A DNA stretch of 64,000 nucleotides from Pacificibacter marinus (GTDB lineage Bacteria; Pseudomonadota; Alphaproteobacteria; Rhodobacterales; Rhodobacteraceae): positions 248,001 through 312,000 of the forward strand of contig NZ_FNZV01000001.1 in NCBI RefSeq assembly GCF_900109555.1. Reading direction: 5' to 3'. The translations under genes and the position numbers were made by a program. This document shows, in pieces, positions 20,247 to 29,316 of the stretch. A model generated the notes under the pieces. That model did no database searches. It was not told the origin of the DNA and was given only the letters and a program-made list of their open reading frames with translations. Position 1 is the stretch's first letter. Each line of letters starts with the position of its first letter.

Positions 20247-21190
20247 CCGCAAGCCCCGCATCAGGTGGGCTGACGGATGGCCTGCGTATGGCGATTGCGG
20301 ATTGGCTTGATCTAGAACGCGCACTTAAAGCAGTCTCTGAGAACACAATCACCGCCTATCGCAGCGATGTCACAGGCTGGTTGTCGTTCTTGATGCACCA
20401 TCACGGTGATGGCTTTGGCACGGGCAAAATCGCAGACCTCACCATCACAGATATGCGGTCGTGGATGGCATCAGAGCGCGCACGTGGTCTAGGCGCGCGG
20501 TCCTTGGCACGATCTTTGTCTGCGGTCAAAACATTCACCCGCTGGATCGCCGAACGTGACGGCTTTGATGCCACAGGCGTCTTGTCTGCACGCTCGCCCA
20601 AGTTTGGCAAAAAACTGCCTCGCCCGTTAACTGCGGATGCTGCCCAAGACATGATTTCCACCGTCGAACTGCAATCAACCGAACCATGGATCAACACCCG
20701 CGATGCCGCTGTTTTAACACTGTTGTACGGGTGCGGATTGCGGATATCCGAGGCTCTGTCGCTCACCGGCAAAGATGTGCCACTGGGCGAGATCATCCAC
20801 ATCGTCGGCAAAGGCAACAAAGAACGGATTGTGCCCGTACTGCCCGTCGCTCGCCGTGCTGTGGCCGATTATGTGCGCGAGTGCCCGTATAACTTGGAAG
20901 CCAACCAAGCCTTGTTTCGCGGCAAACGCGGTGGTGCATTGAACCCGCGTTTGATTTCCAAAGTGACCGAACGGGCCCGCATGCAGCTTGGCTTGCCATC
21001 CACCGTAACACCCCATGCGATGCGCCACTCTTTTGCGACGCATTTGCTAAATGCAGGCGGAGATTTGCGCGCGATCCAAGAACTATTAGGCCACGCTTCA
21101 CTGTCCACAACCCAAGCTTACACAGCCGTTGACACCGCTCGGTTGCTCGAGGTCTATGAGGCAGCACATCCGCGCGCAAAAAACGCATAA
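20243..21190 (+). CDS. xerC: Tyrosine recombinase XerC
   Basis: Site-specific recombinase that with XerD resolves chromosome dimers at dif. The 315-residue product has the N-terminal SAM-like core-binding domain and all catalytic residues: Arg in LYGCGLRISEAL, Lys in GKGNKERIVP, His-x-x-Arg in HAMRHSFATHLL, His in ELLGHASLSTTQ and the nucleophile Tyr in TTQAYT. Assignment to XerC rather than XerD rests on the DUF484 neighbour and general form. It is a chromosomal housekeeping gene, not an integrase; no attachment repeats or phage genes surround it. Confidence 0.92.
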   Translation: MTASPASGGLTDGLRMAIADWLDLERALKAVSENTITAYRSDVTGWLSFLMHHHGDGFGTGKIADLTITDMRSWMASERARGLGARSLARSLSAVKTFTRWIAERDGFDATGVLSARSPKFGKKLPRPLTADAAQDMISTVELQSTEPWINTRDAAVLTLLYGCGLRISEALSLTGKDVPLGEIIHIVGKGNKERIVPVLPVARRAVADYVRECPYNLEANQALFRGKRGGALNPRLISKVTERARMQLGLPSTVTPHAMRHSFATHLLNAGGDLRAIQELLGHASLSTTQAYTAVDTARLLEVYEAAHPRAKNA

Positions 21191-21493
21191 TCGCTTAGAC
21201 GTTCCACCTTTTGTTCATGCCTTCTCCGCTACCATAAACGTAGCGCGACGGAGGCCTCATGACGCAATCTCACGGTCCAATCAAACCAAGCAGCGGTCAT
21301 CGCCCCTGCGCAGCAGTCAGAACAGGCTAACGCTCACTATTGATTAAAAAGTGTTTCAAATTGAAAAGCTTTTCCTATCGATCGTTAAAGTTTGATTTTT
21401 AATCTCAAGCAGATATTCAATTAAACTGTTCACTTTGGGTTTCATGCGCCAACCGCACCACGTGCCGCGCGTCAATGACCAAAGGACTTAAAT
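21191..21493. other. Intergenic region upstream of the proline-rich gene
   Basis: About 300 bases, AT-rich toward its 3' end (roughly 21340-21430), which is where the promoter of the following gene should lie. A 23-codon frame (21259-21330) behind a strong GGAGG site is the only gene-like feature; see findings. Confidence 0.5.
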
Positions 21494-21838
21494 ATGACCC
21501 TGTCCATCAATTCCGCCTCAATGGGTATGATGACCAGCCTTCAAAATCAGGCATCAACAACGGCTTCCAAACAAACAAGCGAAACAGAGCAAAGTAAACC
21601 TGCAGGCCCTCCCCCCGGTGGCCCGCTACCCAACGGTGCTCCTCCCAGTGGCTCACCGCCAAGTGGCCCTCCCCCAGGCGGTAAAAAAGAGACTTCCAAT
21701 GCCGACCTGGCGTCCGTGTTCGAAATTTTGGTCTCAAACGAAACTGACGAGGACAGCGACGATGACACTTCCTCACAATCTGCTGAGAACGCGGCAGAGG
21801 CTGGATATTCAACGGCCTTGAACCTTTTATCAGCCTAG
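21494..21838 (+). CDS. Small proline/glycine-rich hypothetical protein
   Basis: Unrecognised 114-residue product. A good ribosome site (AAAGGACT) precedes the ATG. The N-terminus is Ser/Met/Gln-rich, residues about 36-62 form a Pro-Gly-Ser run with repeated PP-G/S units, and the C-terminal half is strongly acidic (NETDEDSDDDTSS) before a helical tail (AENAAEAGYSTALNLLSA). There is no signal peptide or membrane segment. The layout resembles small exported or scaffold-associated low-complexity proteins, but no function can be given. Confidence 0.65.
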   Translation: MTLSINSASMGMMTSLQNQASTTASKQTSETEQSKPAGPPPGGPLPNGAPPSGSPPSGPPPGGKKETSNADLASVFEILVSNETDEDSDDDTSSQSAENAAEAGYSTALNLLSA

Positions 21839-22068
21839 CAGAAATGCGACCGCCTTTGCGACATGATCTAAGTGTGCGACACTGACCTCGCGCGTTTGCG
21901 TGGGGGTCGGTTTGATGTCTGCATAGCTCGAATGAAACAAGGCAAAACCCGAAATGGAACCACATCATACAAAAATGCACCGCAAAAATCACCTTCAATA
22001 GCACTCAAAACCAAAACTCCAGTCAACATCCTCTTGCAAGATAGCGTCGCGACAGGCATCAAAGCCTT

Positions 22069-22767
22069 ATGAACGCACGCCACATTTTAGCCAACTCCAT
22101 CCATGTCCTCACGGCAATCGGTGCAGCCCTTGCTTTGCTCGCGCTGTTTTCTGCTGCCCAAGGCGCATGGAACCATATGTTTTTATGGCTGCTCGCCGCC
22201 CTTGTGGTCGATGGCATTGATGGACCTTTAGCTCGAAAAGTTGACACCAAAACCAACGCACCTCGCATAGACGGTGTGTTGCTGGATTTGGTCGTCGATT
22301 TTCTCACCTATGTGTTTGTGCCCATTTTTGCATTGGTGCAATCAGGTATGGTGCCCGGATGGACAGGCTGGGTCTGTGCGCTCAGCATCACAACTGTTTC
22401 TGCACTTTATTTTGCCGATACCCGCATGAAGACCGAAGACGCCAGTTTTGAGGGTTTTCCCGGCTGTTGGAACATGGTTGCATTGGTGTTTTTCGCCCTT
22501 GAGCCGCCTGTTTGGGCCATGGTCACGGTTATGGTCATCTTAACGCCTGCGATGTTCCTGCCGATCCGTTTTGTCCACCCAGTAAGGACGGTCAGATGGC
22601 GATATATAACCCTGCCCGTGACCCTTGCATGGATCGTGTTTTCGACGCTTTTGATGGCTGGCACCTATACGCACACGGTCGCAACGGGGCTTATCATCGC
22701 CAGTTTGTACTTGCTGGGCGTGGGTGCTGTGCAGCAAATCGTCCCGCCACGCCGCACCAAAACGTAG
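22069..22767 (+). CDS. pcs: Phosphatidylcholine synthase
   Basis: Integral membrane CDP-alcohol phosphatidyltransferase that condenses CDP-diacylglycerol with choline to form phosphatidylcholine. The 232-residue product has about seven hydrophobic segments and the family signature with long spacing, DGPLAR followed by GVLLDLVVD (pattern DG-x2-AR-x12-G-x3-D-x3-D), which fits the Pcs branch rather than PssA or PgsA. The downstream FPGCWNMVALV segment is also typical of Pcs. It is convergent with ileS. Confidence 0.9.
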   Translation: MNARHILANSIHVLTAIGAALALLALFSAAQGAWNHMFLWLLAALVVDGIDGPLARKVDTKTNAPRIDGVLLDLVVDFLTYVFVPIFALVQSGMVPGWTGWVCALSITTVSALYFADTRMKTEDASFEGFPGCWNMVALVFFALEPPVWAMVTVMVILTPAMFLPIRFVHPVRTVRWRYITLPVTLAWIVFSTLLMAGTYTHTVATGLIIASLYLLGVGAVQQIVPPRRTKT

Positions 22768-22838
22768 CGTTGATCAGGCGTCGCAAAGCACGCCTTGACC
22801 ATCATTATCAGTCAAGAATATCTATAAAACCAAAAGCA

Positions 22839-22862
22839 AAAAGAGGGCCGAAGCCCTCTTTT
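22839..22862. terminator. Bidirectional terminator between pcs and ileS
   Basis: Stem AAAAGAGGGC / GCCCTCTTTT around a four-base loop. On the ileS strand the loop reads TTCG closed by C-G, a highly stable tetraloop, and T-rich sequence follows on both strands. Confidence 0.88.
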
Positions 22863-22899
22863 CCTATTTTAGCAATCAGCGTTCAAACAAGACAGTCAA

Positions 22900-25800
22900 T
22901 TAGCTGAGCGCCTCATCACAACGACCACACACGCCTGCGTGACTGTGCTTGCCAACGTCTGGCAAAATCTTCCAGCAACGCTGACATTTTTCACCCGTAG
23001 CTTTTTCAAACACCACACCAACGCCGACCACATCCGTCAAACGGAACGCTTCTGCGGGGGCGGGATCAGTCGTGACCGCGATGCCTGAGGTGATGCAAAG
23101 ATCGTCGAAAGGCACTGTTTTCAAAGCCTCGACAATGGCGGCATCTTCGATATGCACCACAGGCGCGGCTTCAAGTGACGCCCCGATGACTTTATCCGTG
23201 CGCTGAATTTCCAACGCTGCGGTAACAACACGGCGCACTTGACGGATGCCCGCCCATTTCGCCGCCAAAGCGTCGTCTTTCCACGCTGTTGGTGTCTCGG
23301 TAAAATCGGTCAAGTGGATTGAACTTGCGTCCCCAGGGAAACGCTCAAGCCAGACTTCTTCCATCGTAAACACCAAGATCGGCGCAAGCCATTTGGTGAT
23401 GCGGTGGTACAAAATATCCAACACAGTGCGTGCCGCGCGGCGGTTCAACGTGTCGCCGTCACAGTACAACGCATCTTTGCGCACATCGAAATAGAACGCT
23501 GACAAATCAACCGTCGCAAAGGTGAACACAGCTTGCCACACGCCCGAGAAATCAAACGAACGATAACCCTTTTGCACGGCTTCATCGACTTCAGCCAAAC
23601 GATGCAAAACCCAACGCTCAAGCTCTGGCATGTCCGCTGGTTCAACGCGATCCGAGTCTGAAAAATCGGCCAAAGAACCAAGCATATAGCGCATGGTATT
23701 ACGCAAACGACGATAGCTGTCTGCGGTGCCTTTTAGAATTTCAGGCCCGATGCGCTGATCGTTTGTGTAGTCAGCTTGCGCCACCCACAGACGCAAAATA
23801 TCTGCGCCATATTGTTTGATGATGGTTTCAGGCACAATGGTATTGCCGATGGATTTGGACATTTTCATGCCCTTTTGATCCAGCGTAAACCCATGCGTTA
23901 CAACGTTTTTATACGGCGCACGGCCTTTGGTGGCAGACGCCTGCAACAACGATGAATGGAACCAACCACGGTGTTGATCGGTGCCTTCCATGTAGACATC
24001 TGCGATGCCGTCCTCGGTCCCATCCTCGCGGTCGCGCAAAACGAATGCGTGCGTACACCCCGAGTCGAACCACACATCCAACACGTCAAACACTTGGTCG
24101 TAGTCAGCAGGATTGGCGATGCCGTCCAAGGTGCGCTCTTTAAAGCCATCTGTGTACCAAACATCTGCGCCGTTCTCTTCGAATTCGGCCTTGATACGTG
24201 CGTTTAAGTCATCGTTGCGCAGCAAGAATTCAGGGTCGGTGGGCAACAAGCCTTTTTTGGTGAAACACGTGAGCGGAACACCCCACGCCCGTTGACGCGA
24301 CAGCACCCAATCAGGGCGGCTTTCGATCATGGAATGCAGGCGGTTGCGGCCAGTCTTTGGTGTCCAAGTGACCAATTCATCAATTGAGCGCAGCGCGCGT
24401 TCGCGGATGCTATCGCCATATTGACCCATGCCATCGTCGAGTTTTTTATCGACAGAGGCAAACCACTGTGGTGTGTTGCGGAAAATGATTGGCGCTTTGG
24501 AACGCCATGAATGTGGGTAGCTGTGCTTGACTTGGCCGCGCGCGATGATGCCGCCAGCCTCAACAAGTTTCGCGATCACTGTAGTGTTGGCCTTGCCCTC
24601 TTTACCTTTACGGTCAAAGACTTGAAGACCTGCAAAAAACGGCACGTGTGGCAAGAATTCGGATTCTTCGCCGACATTGTGTGTCATCCGGTCGATCCAG
24701 TTGCGCGCGACGAAACATTCATAGTCGTCCGCACCGTGGCTTGGCGCGGTGTGAACAAACCCTGTACCGGCATCAGCCGTGACATGGTCGCCGTCGATCA
24801 TTGGAACATCGTAATCCCAGAAACCGACTTCGTCGGCCAATGCCCCGTCAGCCATATTGGGGTTAAGCTCGGCAAAGATAGCTTTGTCGATCTCAGAGCC
24901 ATCCAGACCAGCAAATGGGTGAGCCATGTTGCTAATATTGTGAGGGTCCACGTCTCTAACGCGCTCAAAACATGTTGCCCGTGCCTTAGTCAAACACTCT
25001 GTTGCTAGATCATCCGCAAAAACATAGTGATCTCCGACGGCTGTCCAGCTTTCCTCTTCAGTCTCGGTCACTTTGTAGAGGCCGTAGTTGATTTTTGGAT
25101 TATAAGCGACGGCCCTGTTGGACGGGATCGTCCAAGGAGTCGTTGTCCAGATCACAACACGAGCGTCACAATCTAGCAGATAAGTTCCATCTTCAATTTC
25201 ATTGCCGCGAACATGCTTAATCTTAAACGGCACCCAGATCGTGTGCGATTTGTGATCATGGTATTCAATTTCCGCCTCGGCCAGCGCTGTTTTTTCAACA
25301 GGCGACCACATCACGGGTTTTGAGCCTTGGTACAACGTGCCGTTCATCAAGAACTTCATGAATTCGTCGGCGATCACAGCCTCGGCGTGGTAATCCATCG
25401 TCAAATAGGGGTTATCCCAATTGCCTTCGATGCCCAAACGCTTGAATTCTTCGCGCTGAATATCCACCCAGCTGTCGGCAAATTTGCGACATTCTTGACG
25501 GAAATCGATGACAGGCACGTCATCTTTATTTTTACCTTTGGCGCGGTATTGTTCTTCGATCTTCCACTCAATCGGCAGCCCGTGACAATCCCAACCCGGC
25601 ACATAACGTGCATCATGGCCCATCATTTGGTGCGAGCGCACGATGATATCTTTGATGGTTTTGTTCAGCGCGTGACCGATGTGCAGATGCCCGTTCGCAT
25701 AGGGAGGGCCATCATGCAAAACAAAAGGCGTGCGCCCGTCAGCTTTGCCTTTGGCGCGCAATTGATCGTAAACGCCAATCTGCGCCCAACGTTCCAACCA

Positions 25801-25929
25801 ACCTGGTTCGCGCTTGGGCAGGCCTGCGCGCATCGGAAAATCCGTTTTCGGCAAGTTCAAAGTGGGTTTGTAATCGAGTTTTTCAGCGGAAGTCTCGGTT
25901 GAAGTCTCAAGAGGGGTATCAGCGCACAT
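22900..25929 (-). CDS. ileS: Isoleucyl-tRNA synthetase
   Basis: Class I aminoacyl-tRNA synthetase of 1009 residues. The HIGH motif is in PYANGHLHIGHALNK, the KMSKS loop in GMKMSKSIGNT, the editing (CP1) domain between them contains the usual TTPWTIPSN threonine-rich peptide, and the C-terminus has a zinc-binding CQRCW ... CGRCDEAL motif. The start at 25929 (MCADTPLETS) has an AGGA upstream. About 250 bases separate it from the next gene upstream on the strand, room for its promoter or a leader; no T-box is expected or seen. Confidence 0.98.
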   Translation of the reverse strand: MCADTPLETSTETSAEKLDYKPTLNLPKTDFPMRAGLPKREPGWLERWAQIGVYDQLRAKGKADGRTPFVLHDGPPYANGHLHIGHALNKTIKDIIVRSHQMMGHDARYVPGWDCHGLPIEWKIEEQYRAKGKNKDDVPVIDFRQECRKFADSWVDIQREEFKRLGIEGNWDNPYLTMDYHAEAVIADEFMKFLMNGTLYQGSKPVMWSPVEKTALAEAEIEYHDHKSHTIWVPFKIKHVRGNEIEDGTYLLDCDARVVIWTTTPWTIPSNRAVAYNPKINYGLYKVTETEEESWTAVGDHYVFADDLATECLTKARATCFERVRDVDPHNISNMAHPFAGLDGSEIDKAIFAELNPNMADGALADEVGFWDYDVPMIDGDHVTADAGTGFVHTAPSHGADDYECFVARNWIDRMTHNVGEESEFLPHVPFFAGLQVFDRKGKEGKANTTVIAKLVEAGGIIARGQVKHSYPHSWRSKAPIIFRNTPQWFASVDKKLDDGMGQYGDSIRERALRSIDELVTWTPKTGRNRLHSMIESRPDWVLSRQRAWGVPLTCFTKKGLLPTDPEFLLRNDDLNARIKAEFEENGADVWYTDGFKERTLDGIANPADYDQVFDVLDVWFDSGCTHAFVLRDREDGTEDGIADVYMEGTDQHRGWFHSSLLQASATKGRAPYKNVVTHGFTLDQKGMKMSKSIGNTIVPETIIKQYGADILRLWVAQADYTNDQRIGPEILKGTADSYRRLRNTMRYMLGSLADFSDSDRVEPADMPELERWVLHRLAEVDEAVQKGYRSFDFSGVWQAVFTFATVDLSAFYFDVRKDALYCDGDTLNRRAARTVLDILYHRITKWLAPILVFTMEEVWLERFPGDASSIHLTDFTETPTAWKDDALAAKWAGIRQVRRVVTAALEIQRTDKVIGASLEAAPVVHIEDAAIVEALKTVPFDDLCITSGIAVTTDPAPAEAFRLTDVVGVGVVFEKATGEKCQRCWKILPDVGKHSHAGVCGRCDEALS

Positions 25930-26119
25930 CGCGGCATATCCTGTCAGAAAAGTCTGTCAAAGGGGGTGATCGGCGCGGGTGTCCATACGCCTTGTCCCGG
26001 CGGCTCAAGTTCAGAGCGCCGGGCTGGTAATTCGAATAATGATCGATACCATGAAATTCATAGCCCGCTTATATGGCGCGCTCTCGCTGGGGTAAAGCCG
26101 TCTGTGCGTGCGACATATA

Positions 26120-26146
26120 AAAAGGGGCTGCAAATGCGCCCCTTTT
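26120..26146 (-). terminator. Terminator of the small four-cysteine gene
   Basis: Stem AAAAGGGGC / GCCCCTTTT with a 9-base loop, located 35 bases after the stop of the minus-strand 61-codon gene, with A/T-rich flanks on both sides. Confidence 0.8.
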
Positions 26147-26180
26147 CAATCTTTAATACTGTATCGCGGTCAAGTCGCGC

Positions 26181-26366
26181 CTAGTGGGATGCGGATGAGC
26201 TAGAGTGGCTACCACACCAATCATCGGTTTTCACCACGGGCCATACGCCGCGCATTTCATCTTCGGTCAAAAAGACAGGTGGGTTCAAACGGCAGAGACC
26301 AGCCTCGCTTGCAGCTGCGGCTTTGGTTTCGAAGAAAGAGCATGATTTACAGGCTGTAGCGGACAT
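26181..26366 (-). CDS. Small cysteine-containing conserved-type protein (61 aa)
   Basis: Product of 61 residues with a CxxC pair near the N-terminus (ACKSCSFF), a third Cys in GLCRLNPP and a fourth in TDDWCGSH near the C-terminus. The arrangement C-x2-C ... C ... C, with the GxCRxNPP and W(P)xVxxDDWCG elements, resembles small zinc- or metal-binding proteins seen widely in alphaproteobacteria, but the function is unknown. TGGAG at a good distance precedes the ATG, and the gene has its own terminator. The His/Ser-rich tail (SHSSSSASH) is unusual. Confidence 0.75.
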   Translation of the reverse strand: MSATACKSCSFFETKAAAASEAGLCRLNPPVFLTEDEMRGVWPVVKTDDWCGSHSSSSASH

Positions 26367-26653
26367 AATTGAACTCCATACTAATTTTATGCGGTCATAA
26401 GTCTAGCTGGCTGGCAACATGCTGGCTTGCTGGATATGAGTCTTGTTTAGAACAGTTAAAAACAGATGTCAATAATTTATTCAATAAAAACAAATAGTTG
26501 ACTATTTTACTAAGCCACAAAAACAGTCGGATTTATCGCAGCATTCCTTATAAAAATGATAGGATACGGTTAAATACTCTGCGACACAGTGCACAGTGGT
26601 CGCGGCGCCTCCCTTTGATCTACCGTGCGATGACCCTTCAGGAGCCACCGACA
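26367..26653. other. Divergent promoter region between the small Cys protein and the globin gene
   Basis: About 290 bases, strongly AT-rich around 26455-26530. No clear FNR-type (TTGAT-N4-ATCAA) site was found upstream of the globin, and no gene is evident. Confidence 0.5.
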
Positions 26654-27061
26654 ATGTCCGTAATGCTGCCAAAGTTCCCCATTTCACCTGAGCACATCGA
26701 ATTGGTGGTGACCCGTTTTTACGCAAAGGTGCGCAATCACAGCGAACTTGGTCCTATTTTCGCCAATCACGTCCACGACTGGCCCCCGCACGAGGCCAAG
26801 ATCACCCGCTTTTGGCGCAACGCAATCGGGATCGAACGCAACTATGATGGCAACCCGCAAAGGGCCCATATGGCAGCACCAGACATTCAAGGGCACCATT
26901 TTGCACTGTGGTTAGGTCTGTTTGACGAAACGCTACAGGACAGTCTTGCGCCTGAAACAGCGGCGGCATGGTCGGCTTTAGCCCATAGGATTGGGCGGGC
27001 GCTAAAAATGAGCATAGATCAACGTGACGCCCCAAAAGATGCACCGCCACGACTGTTTTAA
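26654..27061 (+). CDS. Group III truncated haemoglobin
   Basis: Small haem protein of 135 residues in the 2-on-2 globin family. The N-terminal ISPEHIELVVTRFYAKVRNHSELGPIFANHV matches the A-B-E helices of group III globins, and FWRNAIG, PDIQGHHFALWLGLFDETL provide the proximal His region on the F helix. Group III globins have been linked to oxygen or NO handling at low oxygen; no direct evidence is present here. Start at 26654 is chosen because AGGAG lies upstream; an in-frame ATG at 26630 lacks one. The next gene begins 48 bases downstream and may be co-transcribed. Confidence 0.88.
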   Translation: MSVMLPKFPISPEHIELVVTRFYAKVRNHSELGPIFANHVHDWPPHEAKITRFWRNAIGIERNYDGNPQRAHMAAPDIQGHHFALWLGLFDETLQDSLAPETAAAWSALAHRIGRALKMSIDQRDAPKDAPPRLF

Positions 27062-27109
27062 ACACTGAGATATGTGATACAGCGTCATGCGGACGTCAGA
27101 AGGCCTACC

Positions 27110-28306
27110 ATGAAAAAACGTCTTAAAATCGGTATCGCTGGTGCGGGCATTGGCGGATTGGCAGCTGCGGCACTGCTTGCAGATCAATCCCATGATGTGA
27201 CCGTGTTCGATCAATTCGACACGCCAAAGCCCGTGGGATCAGGTCTAGTGATCCAACCTGTCGGGCGCAGGGTTTTGGATGCCATTGGCGCGGGGCATTC
27301 GGCACGGGCGATGGGGCGAAACATTCATCGGATGCTAGGGCGCGAGATGCGCAGCGGACGACGGGTTTTGGATGTCAGTTATGGGTCGAGCTATGGGCTG
27401 GCTATTCACCGCGCCGCCCTGTTTCAATGCCTGATGGATGCCGTTATCGCGCGTCCCGTCCGGTTGGCAACAAATCACAGCGTGACTAGACGCGATGCAG
27501 CTTATCTTGAATTTGAACAACAAGACCGCGCAGGCCCGTTTGATTTGATCATTGATGCCAGCGGAGCACAATCACAGTTGAGCCCGCTCACCGCACGCGC
27601 CCTTCCCTACGGTGCGATTTGGACCACGGTAGATTGGCCCAAAACTGACCTATCCCTCACCGAATTATCGCAACGCTATCGCCGCGCTAATCGCATGATC
27701 GGCGTGATGCCCATCGGGGTCATGCCCGGTCAAACCACACAAAAAGCCGCGCTGTTTTGGTCGCTGCCACGCGAGAGTTATGACGATTGGCGCGCTGGTG
27801 GATTGGCTGCATGGAAAGCTGAGGCCCATGATCTGTGGCCCGCGCTGGCCCCGTTTTTGGACCAAATCACATCCCAAGATCAGATGGTTATGGCGCGCTA
27901 TTCTCATGGTACGCTGCGCAGACCGTTTGGGAATGGGATTGCCCACATCGGGGACGCTGCGCACCGCGCCTCGCCGCAACTTGGTCAAGGGGCAAATATG
28001 GCACTCTTGGATGCTTGGGCCCTCAGCGAAGCCTTGCGGTATTTTCCACTTGAAAACGCTCTGCCCGCCTATGCGCGCGCACGGCGTGGGCATGTCATGG
28101 CCTATCAAAGCATGTCAGCGACCTTCACGCCGCAGTATCAATCTGACAGCCGTATCTTGCCCTTTGTGCGGGATCGTATTTTATTTCCCCTATCGGTTTT
28201 ACCGCCTGCCAAACAGATTTTGACAGCGCTCGTCAGAGGTAACATTTTGCCGCCCTTGGGATACCTGACACCCCAAGATCAACCTGCTCTTTTAAACGAA
28301 ATTTAG
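27110..28306 (+). CDS. FAD-dependent monooxygenase-like oxidoreductase
   Basis: Product of 398 residues related to group A flavin monooxygenases (salicylate/4-hydroxybenzoate hydroxylase class). It has the FAD-binding Rossmann motif GAGIGGLAAAALLA at the N-terminus, and the second FAD motif IAHIGDAAHRASPQLGQGANMALLDAW at about residue 285. The central DG-type motif appears as DLIIDASGAQS. Substrate is unknown. AGAAGG precedes the ATG at 27110. It may form an operon with the globin gene, and is convergent with the YcjF-like gene, overlapping its stop by four bases. Confidence 0.85.
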   Translation: MKKRLKIGIAGAGIGGLAAAALLADQSHDVTVFDQFDTPKPVGSGLVIQPVGRRVLDAIGAGHSARAMGRNIHRMLGREMRSGRRVLDVSYGSSYGLAIHRAALFQCLMDAVIARPVRLATNHSVTRRDAAYLEFEQQDRAGPFDLIIDASGAQSQLSPLTARALPYGAIWTTVDWPKTDLSLTELSQRYRRANRMIGVMPIGVMPGQTTQKAALFWSLPRESYDDWRAGGLAAWKAEAHDLWPALAPFLDQITSQDQMVMARYSHGTLRRPFGNGIAHIGDAAHRASPQLGQGANMALLDAWALSEALRYFPLENALPAYARARRGHVMAYQSMSATFTPQYQSDSRILPFVRDRILFPLSVLPPAKQILTALVRGNILPPLGYLTPQDQPALLNEI

Positions 28307-29316
28307 CTCTGTCCAAACAGGCCCGTCAACGCACGCTTTACCGTGCCTGAAACGGACGGCTTGCTTGTCGCAGCAAAAGGCAACGGGCGGCACACTTCGA
28401 TCGCGGCCACCCCGACACGCGCTGTCAATGCGCCGTTGACCACACCCTCACCAAAGCGTCGCGACACTTTCGCCAACACTCCGCCACCGGCAAGAGAGCC
28501 GATCAAATCGTCACCGACAGCAACTGCGCCAGTGGCGACCAAATGCGTCAAAACCGAGCGCGTCACGCGCCAAGACCCTAGTGTACCAGAGCGCCCACCA
28601 TAAATTTCAGCAATGCGGCGGATCATCCGTAAGTTGGCGGTCAAAGCCGTAAACACATCAGCCAAAGCGATGGGAACAAGCGCCGTGACCATCGCAACCT
28701 GACGTGCGGCGGCTTCGACTTCGCGGCGGGCAGCCGCATCAAGCGGTACCAAAAATTCCGTTTCGGCAAGCTGTAAAAGCCCATCGGCATCAAAGACTTC
28801 GCCTTTGCGTTCATTGAAACGCTCATTGCCCCAAGACACATCATCGCGGGCTTTGTAGACCACCTGCAATTTATCAGTGACAGCGCGAGCCGCGGTCAAA
28901 TCACCATCGGCCGCAGCCATCACCGCAGCTTTGTGCAGCGTATCGATGCGCTTGAGACGGGCGAAAGCTGCCAGTTCTTTGACTGCGATCGCGATGAGAA
29001 TAAAAACAAACGCCCCTGTCAAAGCCAAAGCCCCATAGCCCAAAGCAGGGTTGCGTGCGATCAGGCCTGCGACGAAATCATAACTGGTCAAAGTGACGAC
29101 AAAAACAAACAGCGCCAGCAGTAAACGCCAAAACCAGCGTGCCAAAACAGATGGTTTGCGCGCGGCGAACACCGCAGCGCGTTCCATTGCAGACGGCGCA
29201 CGCAAAGGGGCCAATTCCGGCACGGGGTCCGCTGTCGATGGCGTCACGGTTGGGGCATCATCCAGTTCGATCAAAACAGGGCCACGATTGGATTTGGGCG
29301 TACCAGCATCAGTCAT
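28303..29316 (-). CDS. YcjF/TIGR01620-like inner-membrane protein
   Basis: Protein of 337 residues with a soluble N-terminus containing a Pro/Asp-rich leader, two adjacent membrane segments (about residues 65-110: WRLLLALFVFVVTLTSYDFV and LGYGALALTGAFVFILIAIA), and a C-terminal DUF697-type domain (ALADVFTALTANLRMIRRIAEIYG, then a hydrophobic helix pair). In many proteobacteria it is encoded next to a YcjX-type ATPase, exactly as here, where it overlaps that gene by four bases. The role of the pair is not known; envelope stress or phage-shock association has been suggested in enterobacteria. Confidence 0.85.
   Translation of the reverse strand: MTDAGTPKSNRGPVLIELDDAPTVTPSTADPVPELAPLRAPSAMERAAVFAARKPSVLARWFWRLLLALFVFVVTLTSYDFVAGLIARNPALGYGALALTGAFVFILIAIAVKELAAFARLKRIDTLHKAAVMAAADGDLTAARAVTDKLQVVYKARDDVSWGNERFNERKGEVFDADGLLQLAETEFLVPLDAAARREVEAAARQVAMVTALVPIALADVFTALTANLRMIRRIAEIYGGRSGTLGSWRVTRSVLTHLVATGAVAVGDDLIGSLAGGGVLAKVSRRFGEGVVNGALTARVGVAAIEVCRPLPFAATSKPSVSGTVKRALTGLFGQS

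Noticed and set aside
20243-21190. Tyrosine recombinase as a sign of an integrated element
   Set aside because: It is XerC with the DUF484 neighbour; no tRNA, direct repeats or phage genes are present.
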